Below, one piece after another: positions 51,063-60,016 of a DNA stretch of 64,000 nt (positions are counted from its first letter, which is position 1; each line of letters begins with the position of its first letter). The DNA lies in the NCBI RefSeq assembly GCF_000422565.1, contig NZ_AUMA01000006.1, positions 62,001 to 126,000 on the forward strand, given 5' to 3'. The stretch comes from Desulfovibrio aminophilus DSM 12254 (GTDB taxonomy: Bacteria; Desulfobacterota; Desulfovibrionia; Desulfovibrionales; Desulfovibrionaceae). Below the pieces are notes generated by a model. That model was not told the DNA's origin. It did not search any database and saw nothing but the letters and a program-made list of their open reading frames with translations. The translations under genes and the position numbers were made by a program.

Positions 51063-53147
51063 ATGTCTGAATTCATCCTGGAGATCGGCTGCGAGGAAAT
51101 GCCCGCCCGTTTCGTGCCCAAGCTGGCGGCGGAGCTGCGCGAGGTTTTGGACAAGGCCCTGGCCGAAGCCCGGCTGGACCACGGCGGGGTTTCCACCTGG
51201 GCCACGACCCGGCGGATCGCTGTCCGGGTGGCTGACCTGGCCGAGGCCCAGCGCCGGGAGGAGGAGATCGTCACCGGCCCGCCCAAGCGCATCGCCTACG
51301 ACGCCGAGGGCAAGCTGACCAAGGCGGGCGAAGGCTTCGCCAAGACCCAGGGAGTGGGGCCGGAGGCGCTTTTCGTGACCACCACCGACAAGGGCGAATA
51401 CCTGTCCGCGCGCAAGACCGTGGGCGGCGGCTCGACCCGTGACATCCTGCCCGACCTTTGCATGGAGGCCATAAAGAGGCTGTCCTTTCCCAAGAAGATG
51501 CATTGGGGCTCCCTGGACTTTCATTTCGGTCGCCCCATCCGTTGGTTCCTGGCCCTGTTGGACGCCGAAGTGGTCCCCTTCGAACTGGCCGGGTTGACCT
51601 CCGGCCGCCGCACCTGGGGTCACCGCATCATGGGCCCCGGCCCCTTTGAGACGGCTTCGGCCGCCGACTACGTTCGTACCGTTGAGGAACAGGGCCGCGT
51701 GGTCCTGGACTCCGAGCGCCGCAAGGCGATCATCCTTGAACAGGGCGACGCGGCCGCGGCCAAGGTCGGAGGCCGGGTGATCTGGAAGGACTCCCTGCTG
51801 GATGAGGTCTGCAACTTGGCCGAGCATCCGTGCCCGCTGCTGGGAGACTTCCACCCCATGTATCTGGAGCTGCCCCGCGAGGTGCTGCTCACGAGCATGG
51901 AGAGCCACCAGAAGAGCTTCGGCGTGGAAGGGCCGGATGGAAAGCTCCTGCCGCACTTCCTCTGCACCTTGAACCTGGAGCCCCAGGATCGGACCCTGGT
52001 GAAGAAGGGCTGGGAGCGGGTGCTCAAGGCCCGCCTGGAGGACGCCCGCTTTTTCTGGGAGTCGGACCTCAAGACGGACCTGGGCACCTGGCTGGCCGCG
52101 CTGGAGAACGTCGTCTTCCTGGGCCCCCTGGGCAGCATGGGCGACAAGTCCCGCCGCCTGGAGTCCCTGTGCGCCAAACTGGCCGACGCCTCCGGCGCTC
52201 CCGCCGAACTGGCCGAGGCCGGGCGTCTGGCCAAGGCCGACCTCGTCTCCGGCATGGTCGGTGAATTCGACACGTTGCAGGGCGTCATGGGCGGCATCTA
52301 CGCCGCGCGCAAGGGCAAGTCGGAGATCGTGGCCCGGGCCGTCGCCGAGCAGTATCTGCCCGCCGGACCGGATTCCCCGACGCCGACCACCCTTGGCGGT
52401 GCGCTCCTGGCCGTGGCCGAAAAGGCCGACACCCTGGCGGGTTGTTTCGGCCTGAACATGATCCCCACTGGAGCCAACGATCCCTACGCCCTTCGCCGGT
52501 GCGCCCTGGGCATCTGCCGCATCGTCATGGAGCACGGCCTGTGCCTGGACCTGGAGCAGCTCGTGGTCTGGGCTCAGGAAGGCTACGGCGCGGTGAGCTG
52601 GAAGCTGGACGCCGCCGAGGCCCGGGAAAAGCTCCTGGACTTCTTCGGCCAGCGTCTGCGCGCCCTGTTCACCGGTCAGGGACACGACACCCGCGTGGTG
52701 GACGCGGCTCTGGGTGCGGGTTTCACCGATGTGAAAACGTTGCGTGAACGTCTGGAGGCCCTGACGGCCTTCAGCCGCGAGGCGGACTTCGGACAGGCCG
52801 TGCTGACCTTCAAGCGCGCGGCCAACATCATCCGCAAGCAGGCCGGCGAGGCCGGCGTCGAGTTGTCTGGAGCCTTCGAGGCCGGACGTTTCGAGGCCGC
52901 CGAGGAAAAGGCGCTGGCCGCCAAGCTGTCCGAAACCGAAGATCGCTTCCGCGACCTCTGGAAGCGTGGCGACTTTCACGGCCTGCTCGGGCTGCTGCGT
53001 GATCTGCGTCCCGCCGTGGACGCCTTCTTCGACAATGTAATGGTCATGTGCGAGGACGCGGCCCTGCGGGAAAACCGGCTCAATCTGCTCAAGTCGCTGG
53101 TGGACCGCCTGGGACGGCTGGCCGATTTCGGCGCCCTGCAGGTGTGA
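51063..53147 (+). CDS. glyS: Glycyl-tRNA synthetase beta chain
   Basis: A 694-residue tRNA-binding subunit. It begins SEFILEIGCEEMPARFVPKLAAEL, as usual. The B-domain region has FHPMYLELPREVLLTSMESHQKSF, the HD-like centre has KADLVSGMVGEFDTLQGVMGGIYA, and an anticodon-binding-type domain lies at the C-terminus (FDNVMVMCEDAALRENRLNLLKSL). ATG 51063 comes just after the glyQ stop with GAGGGGAGGGCC upstream. Confidence 0.97.
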   Translation: MSEFILEIGCEEMPARFVPKLAAELREVLDKALAEARLDHGGVSTWATTRRIAVRVADLAEAQRREEEIVTGPPKRIAYDAEGKLTKAGEGFAKTQGVGPEALFVTTTDKGEYLSARKTVGGGSTRDILPDLCMEAIKRLSFPKKMHWGSLDFHFGRPIRWFLALLDAEVVPFELAGLTSGRRTWGHRIMGPGPFETASAADYVRTVEEQGRVVLDSERRKAIILEQGDAAAAKVGGRVIWKDSLLDEVCNLAEHPCPLLGDFHPMYLELPREVLLTSMESHQKSFGVEGPDGKLLPHFLCTLNLEPQDRTLVKKGWERVLKARLEDARFFWESDLKTDLGTWLAALENVVFLGPLGSMGDKSRRLESLCAKLADASGAPAELAEAGRLAKADLVSGMVGEFDTLQGVMGGIYAARKGKSEIVARAVAEQYLPAGPDSPTPTTLGGALLAVAEKADTLAGCFGLNMIPTGANDPYALRRCALGICRIVMEHGLCLDLEQLVVWAQEGYGAVSWKLDAAEAREKLLDFFGQRLRALFTGQGHDTRVVDAALGAGFTDVKTLRERLEALTAFSREADFGQAVLTFKRAANIIRKQAGEAGVELSGAFEAGRFEAAEEKALAAKLSETEDRFRDLWKRGDFHGLLGLLRDLRPAVDAFFDNVMVMCEDAALRENRLNLLKSLVDRLGRLADFGALQV

Positions 53148-53154
53148 AAAGGGC

Positions 53155-53181
53155 TTGACATCGCTTTGTCGTGTCTGTAAG
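53155..53181 (+). promoter_or_regulatory. Possible promoter of rpsT
   Basis: Perfect -35 TTGACA (53155-53160), with TGTAAG (53176-53181) 15 bases on. The short spacer makes the -10 uncertain. A six-base hairpin (TCTTGG 53189-53194, CCAAGA 53204-53209) follows in the leader. Confidence 0.4.
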
Positions 53182-53240
53182 CAATCTCTCTTGGCTCAAC
53201 ATACCAAGAATGACACAAGCAACGATCAGGAGATAGGACC

Positions 53241-53504
53241 TTGGCCAATCATGAATCCGCTTTGAAGCGCCACCGGCAGAGCCTGAAGCGTCGTGACCGC
53301 AATCGTTCCGTGAAGACCCGCATCAAGAACGTGGTCAAAAAGGTGCATGACGCCCTGGATTCCAAGGACAAGGAACAGGCTCAGGCCGCCTTGAATCTGG
53401 CTTCCTCCACCCTGGACAAGGCCGCTTCCAAAAAGGTGATCCACGCGCGCAATGCCGCCCGCCGGATCGCCCGTCTGCAGCAGGCCCTGAACAAGCTGGC
53501 CTAG
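53241..53504 (+). CDS. rpsT: 30S ribosomal protein S20
   Basis: An 87-residue basic, helical 16S rRNA-binding protein: [28 protein letters not shown], ending [22 protein letters not shown]. It begins with the rare start codon TTG, with AGGAGATAGGACC upstream. E. coli rpsT also uses UUG, where the weak start is part of autoregulation. It has its own terminator. Confidence 0.97.
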   Translation: MANHESALKRHRQSLKRRDRNRSVKTRIKNVVKKVHDALDSKDKEQAQAALNLASSTLDKAASKKVIHARNAARRIARLQQALNKLA

Positions 53505-53529
53505 CGTCCGCGTTTTTTCGCGAAGACGA

Positions 53530-53561
53530 GCCCGCCGCGCATTGAGCGCGGCGGGCTTTTT
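53530..53561 (+). terminator. Rho-independent terminator after rpsT
   Basis: Eleven-base perfect stem GCCCGCCGCGC (53530-53540), loop ATTGA, GCGCGGCGGGC (53546-53556), followed by five T. Confidence 0.93.
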
Positions 53562-53616
53562 GTGTTGTCTTCGGCGCGGATGCGAAATTCGGCCCGGTCG
53601 GTCGTGCCTGTCGTTT

Positions 53617-55206
53617 CTAGTCCACGCGGTAGTGGCAGCCCTGACTCTTCTTGTTGCGCAGCGCGGCCTGGGTGATGAGATAGGCGGCCTGACACCCGTG
53701 GAAGAGGTCGATGATCGGCTTGCTGATGACGGTCTGTTTGTAGAAGTCCTGGATGTTCTTGGACAGGTTGCGCATTTCGCTGAAGGCCCGCGAAAGCCGC
53801 GCCGTGGTCCGGGTGATGCCCACGTAGTTCCACATGGTGTTGCGGATCGTGGCCCAGTCCTGGGCGATGAGCGCGGGGTCGTCGTTTTTGACCTCGCCCA
53901 GGCTGACCCAGTCCGGGATGGAGGATTGGAGCTTGCGCGAGAGGCGGGACTGGGTGCCCGTGCGCTTAATGATGTCCTGGGCCGCGCTGTAACCCCAGAC
54001 GAGTCCTTCCAGCAGCGAGGTGCTGGCCAGACGGTTGGCCCCGTGCAGGCCGGTGCAGGAGCACTCCCCGGCGGCGTAAAGCCGCTCCAAGGTGGTCCGG
54101 CCCCGGTTGTCCACCAGCACGCCGCCGCAGAAGTAGTGGGCCACGGGCACCACCGGGATGGGGTCGCGGGCCATGTCCACTCCGATTTCCAGGCACTTTT
54201 CGTAGATCGTGGGGAAACGTTCCTTGAGGTCCGCGTCCACGTAGTTGGCCGCGTCCAGGTAGACGCAGTCGTCACCCGTGTGCAGCAGTTCCTCCATGAT
54301 GGCCCGGGCCACGATGTCGCGGGGGGCCAGATCGGCGCGCTGGTCGTGGCGGGGCATGAAGGCCTCGCCCGCGCTGTTCACCAGGCGCGCGCCCTCGCCG
54401 CGCACGGCCTCGGAGATGAGGAAACGGCGGTCAGCCTTGCTGGAGCCCTCGTAGAGCGCCGTCGGGTGGAACTGCATGTACTCGGCGTTCATGATCTTGG
54501 CGCCGGCGCGGGAGGCCATGCTCAGACCCGAACCGATGGACCCCCGGGAATTGGTCGTGTGCAGGTAGACCTGCCCCACGCCGCCCGTGGCCAGGACCGT
54601 GAAGTCGGCCAGGATGGTTTCGACCTTCTCCATCTGGGCGTTGAACACGTAGGCCCCCACACACTGGTTCTGGAGGCTGAACTTGAAGTCCATGTGCTGG
54701 GCGTGGTGGTGCGTCGTGAGCAGGTCGATGGCCGTGCGCTGGGTGAGCACACGGATGTTCGGGGTCTTTTCGATGTGTTCCACCAGCCGCTCCATGATGG
54801 TTCGGCCGGTATGGTCGGCGGCGCAGAGGATGCGCGCCAGGGAGTGGCCGCCCTCGCGGGTCAGATACCAGGAATCCGCGCTCTTCTGGGCGAAGGGGAT
54901 GTGGTAGGTGTCGATGAGCGTTTCCTGCAGGATGCGCGGCCCCTTGTTGCAGAGATAGCGCACCGCCCGGAGCAGGTTCTGGTTCCAGCCCGCGGTGAGG
55001 ATGTCCTGTTCCAGCTTGCGGGGGTTGTCCTGCAGGGCGTGGAAGACGATGCCGCCCTGGGCCAGCCGGGTGTTGCCGATGAAGAGGCTGTCGGCTGCGG
55101 TGATCAGGGTCACTTCCCGGCCGGAGGCCGCCAGGGTCAGGGCGGCGATGGAACCGGCGATGCCGGAGCCGATGACCAGGACGTCGGTCTTCACGTGGTT
55201 GTTCAT
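53617..55206 (-). CDS. nadB: L-aspartate oxidase
   Basis: A 529-residue FAD enzyme that makes iminoaspartate for NAD synthesis; in anaerobes fumarate serves as electron acceptor. The N-terminal FAD motif is VLVIGSGIAGSIAALTLAASG, then TRLAQGGI. The active-site region has EAVRGEGARLVNSAGEAFM, and CTGLHGANRLASTSLLEGLVWG is the succinate dehydrogenase-type C-terminal FAD segment, followed by a helical tail. The start is ATG 55206 after AGGAGCGCCCCGCC. It is third in the nadC-nadA-nadB operon. Confidence 0.95.
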   Translation of the reverse strand: MNNHVKTDVLVIGSGIAGSIAALTLAASGREVTLITAADSLFIGNTRLAQGGIVFHALQDNPRKLEQDILTAGWNQNLLRAVRYLCNKGPRILQETLIDTYHIPFAQKSADSWYLTREGGHSLARILCAADHTGRTIMERLVEHIEKTPNIRVLTQRTAIDLLTTHHHAQHMDFKFSLQNQCVGAYVFNAQMEKVETILADFTVLATGGVGQVYLHTTNSRGSIGSGLSMASRAGAKIMNAEYMQFHPTALYEGSSKADRRFLISEAVRGEGARLVNSAGEAFMPRHDQRADLAPRDIVARAIMEELLHTGDDCVYLDAANYVDADLKERFPTIYEKCLEIGVDMARDPIPVVPVAHYFCGGVLVDNRGRTTLERLYAAGECSCTGLHGANRLASTSLLEGLVWGYSAAQDIIKRTGTQSRLSRKLQSSIPDWVSLGEVKNDDPALIAQDWATIRNTMWNYVGITRTTARLSRAFSEMRNLSKNIQDFYKQTVISKPIIDLFHGCQAAYLITQAALRNKKSQGCHYRVD

Positions 55207-55220
55207 GGCGGGGCGCTCCT

Positions 55221-56255
55221 TCAGGCCCGGGCGCAGGCGTCGAGCATCCGTCGCAGGGCCAGGTTGGCCGATTCCGCGATGTCCGGGGCCACCCGCACCG
55301 GTTCGAACCGGTCCAGGTTCTCCAGCAGGGCGGCCAGCTTGGCGGGCGTGGTCTTGGCCATGTTGGCGCAACGCACGTTCTTCAGCGGCAGGACGGTCTT
55401 CTCGTCCGCGTATTGCTTGGCCAGGCGGTGGACCAGCGCCTCTTCGGTGCCGATGACCACGGTGGATCCGGTCGGCGCCTTGGCCGTGAAGTCGATGAGG
55501 AAAGAGGTGGAACCGGCGGCGTCGGCGGCGCGCACGGTCTCGTCCAGGCATTCGGGATGCACGGCCATCATACAGCCGGGATGTGCGGCGCGGGCCTCGG
55601 CCACGTCGCGGGCCCGGAGACGGTGGTGGATGGAGCAGCAGCCGGGCCAGACGAGGAGCCGGGCCCTGGACGCGGCCGCCAGGTCCAGGCGGTTCCCCAG
55701 GGCGCGGATGTCCAGGACGTGGCGCTCGTCCCGGGGCAGGCCCAGGGCGTCGGCGGTGTTGGCGGCCAGATTCTTGTCCGGAAGGAAAAGTACGGCCTCG
55801 CCTTGATCCAGGGCCCAGGCGAGCATGGTCTTGGCGTTGGCCGAGGTGCAGACGCTGCCGCCGAAGCGGCCGCAGACGGCCTTCACCTCGGCCGAGGAGT
55901 TCACGTAGGTCAGGGGCGTTACGTGGCGGCCGCCGCGGCTGAGGGCTTCCAGAACGGCCGTCAGCAACGGCGCGGGCGCCATGTTGGACATGGTGCAGCC
56001 CGCCTCAGGCGCGGGGATATGGACCCTCTGGCCTTTCCTCGCCAGCACGGCGGCGGATTCGGCCATGAAGAAGACCCCGCAGAAGACGATGTGCTCGGCG
56101 GAGAGTTGGGGGACGCGGCGGGACAATTCCAGGGAGTCTCCCCGAAAGTCCACGTGGGCGATGACCTCGTCGGACTGATAGTGGTGGCCGAGAATGGCCA
56201 GCCGACCGCCCAGCGCGGCGCGCAGGGCTTCAATGCGGGAGTGGGTGTCGTTCAT
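55221..56255 (-). CDS. nadA: Quinolinate synthase A
   Basis: A 344-residue [4Fe-4S] enzyme that condenses iminoaspartate with dihydroxyacetone phosphate. The family segments are ILGHHYQSDEVIAHVDFRGDSLELSR (substrate His/Tyr), IVFCGVFFMAESAAVLA (Cys), FGGSVCTSANAKTML, HPECLDETV (Cys) and NVRCANMAKTTPAKL (Cys), giving the usual three cluster ligands. It lies 3 bases after nadC and 14 before nadB. Confidence 0.95.
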   Translation of the reverse strand: MNDTHSRIEALRAALGGRLAILGHHYQSDEVIAHVDFRGDSLELSRRVPQLSAEHIVFCGVFFMAESAAVLARKGQRVHIPAPEAGCTMSNMAPAPLLTAVLEALSRGGRHVTPLTYVNSSAEVKAVCGRFGGSVCTSANAKTMLAWALDQGEAVLFLPDKNLAANTADALGLPRDERHVLDIRALGNRLDLAAASRARLLVWPGCCSIHHRLRARDVAEARAAHPGCMMAVHPECLDETVRAADAAGSTSFLIDFTAKAPTGSTVVIGTEEALVHRLAKQYADEKTVLPLKNVRCANMAKTTPAKLAALLENLDRFEPVRVAPDIAESANLALRRMLDACARA

Positions 56256-56258
56256 GGC

Positions 56259-57125
56259 TCAGAGTGGTGTTATGCGGAGGCTCATGTCCGCCACTGGCGC
56301 GGAGTGAGTGATTCGGCCCACGGATACGAAATCCGCTCCCAGCTGGCCGATCTCGGCAACTGTCTCCAAAGTCACGTTGCCGCTGACCTCGGTTTCGATG
56401 CCCGTCGGAACCAGCTTCAGGGCCGCCCTGATTCCGTCCGGGTCCATGTTGTCGAACATGACCCTGTCTACGGAACATGCCACAGCCTCGCGCACCTCGT
56501 CCAGTGTGCGGCATTCCACTTCCAGGGGCGGGCAGGGGGAATAGGCCGCGCGCAGACGGCGTACGGCGTCGGTGATGCTGCCGGCCCGGTCGATGTGGTT
56601 GTTCTTGACCAGGAGCATTTCCGTGAGGTTGCGGCGGTGGTTCAGGCCGCCTCCGGCCAGCACGGCGTACTTCTCGGGATAGCGTAGTCCGGGCAAGGTC
56701 TTTCGCGTGTCCAGGAGCCGGGTGCGGCTGCCCGTCAGGGCGTCCACGTAACGGGCCGTGAGGGTGGCGATGCCCGAGAGGTGGCAGATGAAGTTGAGGA
56801 TGATCCGCTCGGCCTTGAGCAAACGCGCGGTCGGCGCCTGGATCACGGCCAGGATCGCGCCCGGGGAGACCCGTTCGCCTTCGTCCACGTTGAGCAGAAC
56901 CTGATGTCCGCCACCGCAGAAATCCAGCACCAGGGAGGCGATGGGCAATCCGGCGACCACGCAGGGCTGTTTGGCCACGATGTGTGCCTGCGCCATGTCC
57001 TCGGGGGCGAAGATTCCGTCCGAGGTGAGGTCCGGCCCGTCCTCGGAGAGGGCCACGCGGATGGTCGTGAGCAGGAAGAGGCGGGCCTCGTTCTGGAAGA
57101 AGCGCTCAAAGAGTGTATCGGGCAT
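56259..57125 (-). CDS. nadC: Nicotinate-nucleotide pyrophosphorylase (carboxylating)
   Basis: A 288-residue quinolinate phosphoribosyltransferase. Motifs are RLLKAERIILNFICHLSGIATLT, LLDTRKTLPGLRYPEKYAVLAGGGLNHRRNL, VKNNHIDRAGS, VEVECRTLDE-like LEVECRTLDEV and MFDNMDPDGIRAAL. ATG 57125 is chosen; ATG 57140 is also in frame. It is first in the operon. The upstream minus strand has TTGACG (57177-57182) but no good -10. Confidence 0.95.
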   Translation of the reverse strand: MPDTLFERFFQNEARLFLLTTIRVALSEDGPDLTSDGIFAPEDMAQAHIVAKQPCVVAGLPIASLVLDFCGGGHQVLLNVDEGERVSPGAILAVIQAPTARLLKAERIILNFICHLSGIATLTARYVDALTGSRTRLLDTRKTLPGLRYPEKYAVLAGGGLNHRRNLTEMLLVKNNHIDRAGSITDAVRRLRAAYSPCPPLEVECRTLDEVREAVACSVDRVMFDNMDPDGIRAALKLVPTGIETEVSGNVTLETVAEIGQLGADFVSVGRITHSAPVADMSLRITPL

Positions 57126-57269
57126 TGGGTTTCCGTGCATGCGCTGATTTCGGGAGTAAGGTACCTCCGCCACCCCCGTCAAGTCCAGGCCCAATGTCAC
57201 GGTTTTTCACACGTTCCGAGGCCTGGGACTTTTGACCTGACCGGTGAATTAGGCTAGAGATCGTCCGCT

Positions 57270-58616
57270 ATGAGCGAGGAAAGGGACAGACTTCCGGAGC
57301 AGGCGCTGCCGGTGGAAGAACAGGTCGAGCGTCCCTTGGACGAGGAGCAGCTCGAACTGGCCCACCCGGCGGACGCGGCCGAGCATATCGAGGCCCTGGA
57401 CATCAAGGACCAGGTGGCCTTCATCAAGCAGTTGCCGCTGGAGGACGCCGCCGAGTCCATCGCGGAGATGGACAGCCACGACCAGGCGATGCTCGTGCGC
57501 AGCCTGAGCCTCGGCTTGGCCGCCCGCATCATCGAGCACATGTCCCCGGACGACGCCACGGACCTCCTGAACAATCTGGACGAGGATCTGCGGCGAACCC
57601 TGCTCTCCAAGCTCACGGCCGAGGACCGCGCCAGCCTTCGGACGCTTTTGACCTTCGATCCGGACACCGCCGGCGGCGTCATGAACACCGAGGTGGTGGT
57701 CCTGAACCAGGATCTGAACGTGGACCAGGCCATCGCCAAGATGCGCGGCGAGGTCGAGGACAAGGAGATCCCGTACTACGCCTACCTCGTCAACGAAGAC
57801 AAGGAACTGGTGGGCGTCACCTCGCTGCGCGATCTGCTGGTGGCCCGGCGCGGCACCTGCCTCAAGGAACTGATCAAGAGCCAGAACCTCATCTTCGTGA
57901 CCTACAACGAGGATAAGGAGGAAGTGGCCCGGCTCATCTCGCACTATAATTTCCTGGCCCTGCCCGTGGTGGACTTCGGCCGCAGGCTGCTCGGCGTGGT
58001 CACGGTCGACGACGTCATCGACATCATCCACGAGGAAGCCAGCGAGGACATGCAGGCCATGGTCGGCGCGGGCCCGGATGAGACCGCCGACTCCCCATGG
58101 CTCTATTCCGTACGCAAGCGTCTCCCCTGGCTCATGCTGAACATGATCAACTCGGCCGTTTCGGCCTGGGTGGTGCATCTTTTCGAGGGTAACATCGCTC
58201 AGATGGCCATCCTGGCCGTGCTCATGCCCATCGTGGCCAACCAGGCCGGAAACACCGGCCAGCAGGCCCTGGCCATCATGATCCGCCAGTTGGCCACGGA
58301 ACGTTTCGACCGCAAGCGTTCCTGGCTGGCCGTCCTGCGCGAGGCCAGGATCGGCCTGCTCAACGGCCTGCTCATCGCCGCCCTGGTCTTCGGCGTGGTC
58401 TTCGTGGCCACCCGGATGCCGTTGTTGGCCATGGTCATGTCCGCGGCGCTCGGCCTGGATATGCTCATCGGCGCGCTGGCCGGAGCCTCCATCCCTCTGG
58501 TCCTGCGCGCCCTGGGCCGCGACCCGGCCCAGGCTTCGAGCATCTTCCTGACCACCATCACCGACTCCATGGGCTTCCTGCTTCTCCTGGGCATGGCCCA
58601 GGTTGTGCTGCTCTAG
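57270..58616 (+). CDS. mgtE: Magnesium transporter MgtE
   Basis: A 448-residue Mg2+ channel. The N-terminal helical domain (about 20-135) contains LPLEDAAESIAEMDSHDQAML and MSPDDATDLLNNLDEDLR. Two CBS domains follow (about 140-255, FDPDTAGGVMNTEVVVLNQDL, then LALPVVDFGRRLLGVVTVDDVID). Five membrane helices are from about 285 (LPWLMLNMINSAVSAWVV, ILAVLMPIVANQAGNTGQQAL, LTTITDSMGFLLLLG). The domain gating helix is between them. Ribosome site before ATG 57270 is weak. It diverges from nadC. Confidence 0.94.
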   Translation: MSEERDRLPEQALPVEEQVERPLDEEQLELAHPADAAEHIEALDIKDQVAFIKQLPLEDAAESIAEMDSHDQAMLVRSLSLGLAARIIEHMSPDDATDLLNNLDEDLRRTLLSKLTAEDRASLRTLLTFDPDTAGGVMNTEVVVLNQDLNVDQAIAKMRGEVEDKEIPYYAYLVNEDKELVGVTSLRDLLVARRGTCLKELIKSQNLIFVTYNEDKEEVARLISHYNFLALPVVDFGRRLLGVVTVDDVIDIIHEEASEDMQAMVGAGPDETADSPWLYSVRKRLPWLMLNMINSAVSAWVVHLFEGNIAQMAILAVLMPIVANQAGNTGQQALAIMIRQLATERFDRKRSWLAVLREARIGLLNGLLIAALVFGVVFVATRMPLLAMVMSAALGLDMLIGALAGASIPLVLRALGRDPAQASSIFLTTITDSMGFLLLLGMAQVVLL

Positions 58617-58627
58617 CTCCCGCCGAA

Positions 58628-58659
58628 AGAAAAAAGCCGTCCCGGTTTCCCGGGACGGC
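58628..58659 (-). terminator. Terminator of the cheZ-side transcription unit
   Basis: Ten-base perfect stem GCCGTCCCGG (58636-58645) and CCGGGACGGC (58650-58659), loop TTTC. On the minus strand the stem is followed by TTTTTTCTTT. It separates converging mgtE and cheZ. Confidence 0.88.
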
Positions 58660-58685
58660 CTCGTCCGTGTCGTTTCTCCTCGCCC

Positions 58686-59414
58686 TCAATCCATGCCCAG
58701 TTGGGCCAGCAGGTCGTCCACCGCCCCCTGGTTCGAACTCTCCTGAGGCCCCTTGAGAGTGCTCATGCGGTCCTTGGCCTCGGCCTCGATGGCGGCGAAA
58801 TCCTTTTCCGGCTGCTGTTCGCGGGCCTGGATCATGAGGCCGGTGGACATGTACACGTCCAGCACGATGGCCTCGATCTTCTTGATCGTGTCGATGATGA
58901 TCTTGATCCGCTGCCCGGTGAGATCCTGGAAGGAGAGGGTTGTCATGATGCGCATCAGGTCGTGGCCCAGGGTTTCGTTGATTTCCGCCAGCCGCTTGCG
59001 GTCCTCCTTCTTGACCCCGCCGGAGTCGAAGGCCTGGATGACTTGGCCCAACGACGCCTGCATGTCCTGGAGCTTTTCCACGATTTCGATGATTTCCTCG
59101 GCGGCCTTTTCCGTGGTGCGCAGTACTGCGTCCAGTTGGTCCGAGGCCTTGTTCAGCAGGGCGTCGGGATCCTGGAGCGAGGCGGGCAGGGGCTTGGCCT
59201 GCTTGGCGGTCTTGATCTCGCGGTAGATGTTCTTGAGGCTGTCCTGCAGGTCTTCGTTGACCCGGCGGTAGAACTCGCCTTCCAGCAGGGCCGAGGACAG
59301 GCTGCGGGAAATCTCTTTCTCCACGGCGGCGGTGATGGTCTGCTTGAGGTCGGCGGCCATCTGCTCGGAAACCTTCTCCAGAAGGGACTTGAGGATGTCT
59401 TCCTTGGACTGCAT
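58686..59414 (-). CDS. cheZ: CheZ-like protein phosphatase
   Basis: A 242-residue protein of the CheZ family, which dephosphorylates CheY-P. A long helical hairpin spans the centre, with the active region LMRIMTTLSFQDLTGQRIKIIIDTIKKIE (Asp and Gln of the QDLTGQ motif). A flexible linker follows, then the short C-terminal helix VDDLLAQLGMD that in CheZ binds CheY. Start ATG 59414 after GAGGAGCCC. It is separated from the PilZ gene by a terminator-like hairpin. Confidence 0.9.
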   Translation of the reverse strand: MQSKEDILKSLLEKVSEQMAADLKQTITAAVEKEISRSLSSALLEGEFYRRVNEDLQDSLKNIYREIKTAKQAKPLPASLQDPDALLNKASDQLDAVLRTTEKAAEEIIEIVEKLQDMQASLGQVIQAFDSGGVKKEDRKRLAEINETLGHDLMRIMTTLSFQDLTGQRIKIIIDTIKKIEAIVLDVYMSTGLMIQAREQQPEKDFAAIEAEAKDRMSTLKGPQESSNQGAVDDLLAQLGMD

Positions 59415-59433
59415 GGGCTCCTCGCATGGCTCA

Positions 59434-59465
59434 AAAGACGGCGGGGAACCGTCCGGGTTCCCCGC
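59434..59465 (-). terminator. Terminator-like hairpin between the PilZ gene and cheZ
   Basis: Ten-base perfect stem GCGGGGAACC (59441-59450) and GGTTCCCCGC (59456-59465). On the minus strand CGTCTTTTG follows. The T-run is short, so read-through into cheZ is possible. Confidence 0.65.
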
Positions 59466-59491
59466 GTTCCGCATGGATTGCGGAAAGTCGT

Positions 59492-60007
59492 TCAACCCCA
59501 TTTCCGGTTGCGGATTTCCTCGCGCTGTTCCTGGAATACGAACTGTACGATGCTCTCCAGATCGTGTTCCCGGATGTAGGTGAATTCGAAGCGGTGCAAC
59601 CCGTCCTCCTCGCCGCGAACTCGGCCAAGGGCCGACGCCAGGCGAAGCGGGAATTGGGTGAGCACGATGACGACCTCCATGGGTTGCCCTTCGACCAGGG
59701 GTTCCGCGGAACTGAACCGCACCCCGGCGCCGGAAACCTCGAGGACGTCCAGGTCCAGGGGAAAGTCCTGACGGAGCAGATCCTGGCGCTGCCCGGCGAG
59801 GATCTGGTCCAGCTTGGCGTCCATCTCCACCAGGAATTCCACCAGCCCTTCCGGCAGGGTCGAGGCGGAAAGGCGCGCGGCCAGCGATGAGCCGTCCCGG
59901 CGCGGGGCCGTGCGGAACAGCTGCGGCCCGTCCGGCGAATCGCAACGCCGGGCCAGGGCCTTGAGTCGGGCGGCGACCCGGGAATAGGTGCGCTGTTCCT
60001 GGTCCAT
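59492..60007 (-). CDS. PilZ-domain protein (c-di-GMP receptor-like)
   Basis: A 171-residue protein with an N-terminal helical part (MDQEQRTYSRVAARLKALARRC) and a C-terminal PilZ-like barrel from about residue 75 (LDLDVLEVSGAGVRFSSAEPLVEGQPMEVVIVL, then GRVRGEEDGLHRFEFTYI). The YSRVAARLKA segment resembles the RxxxR c-di-GMP motif context, and the D/N-x-S-x-x-G motif is represented by EVSGAGVRF. It probably acts in motility or adhesion together with cheZ (inference). Confidence 0.78.
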   Translation of the reverse strand: MDQEQRTYSRVAARLKALARRCDSPDGPQLFRTAPRRDGSSLAARLSASTLPEGLVEFLVEMDAKLDQILAGQRQDLLRQDFPLDLDVLEVSGAGVRFSSAEPLVEGQPMEVVIVLTQFPLRLASALGRVRGEEDGLHRFEFTYIREHDLESIVQFVFQEQREEIRNRKWG

Positions 60008-60016
60008 GCGGGCTCC

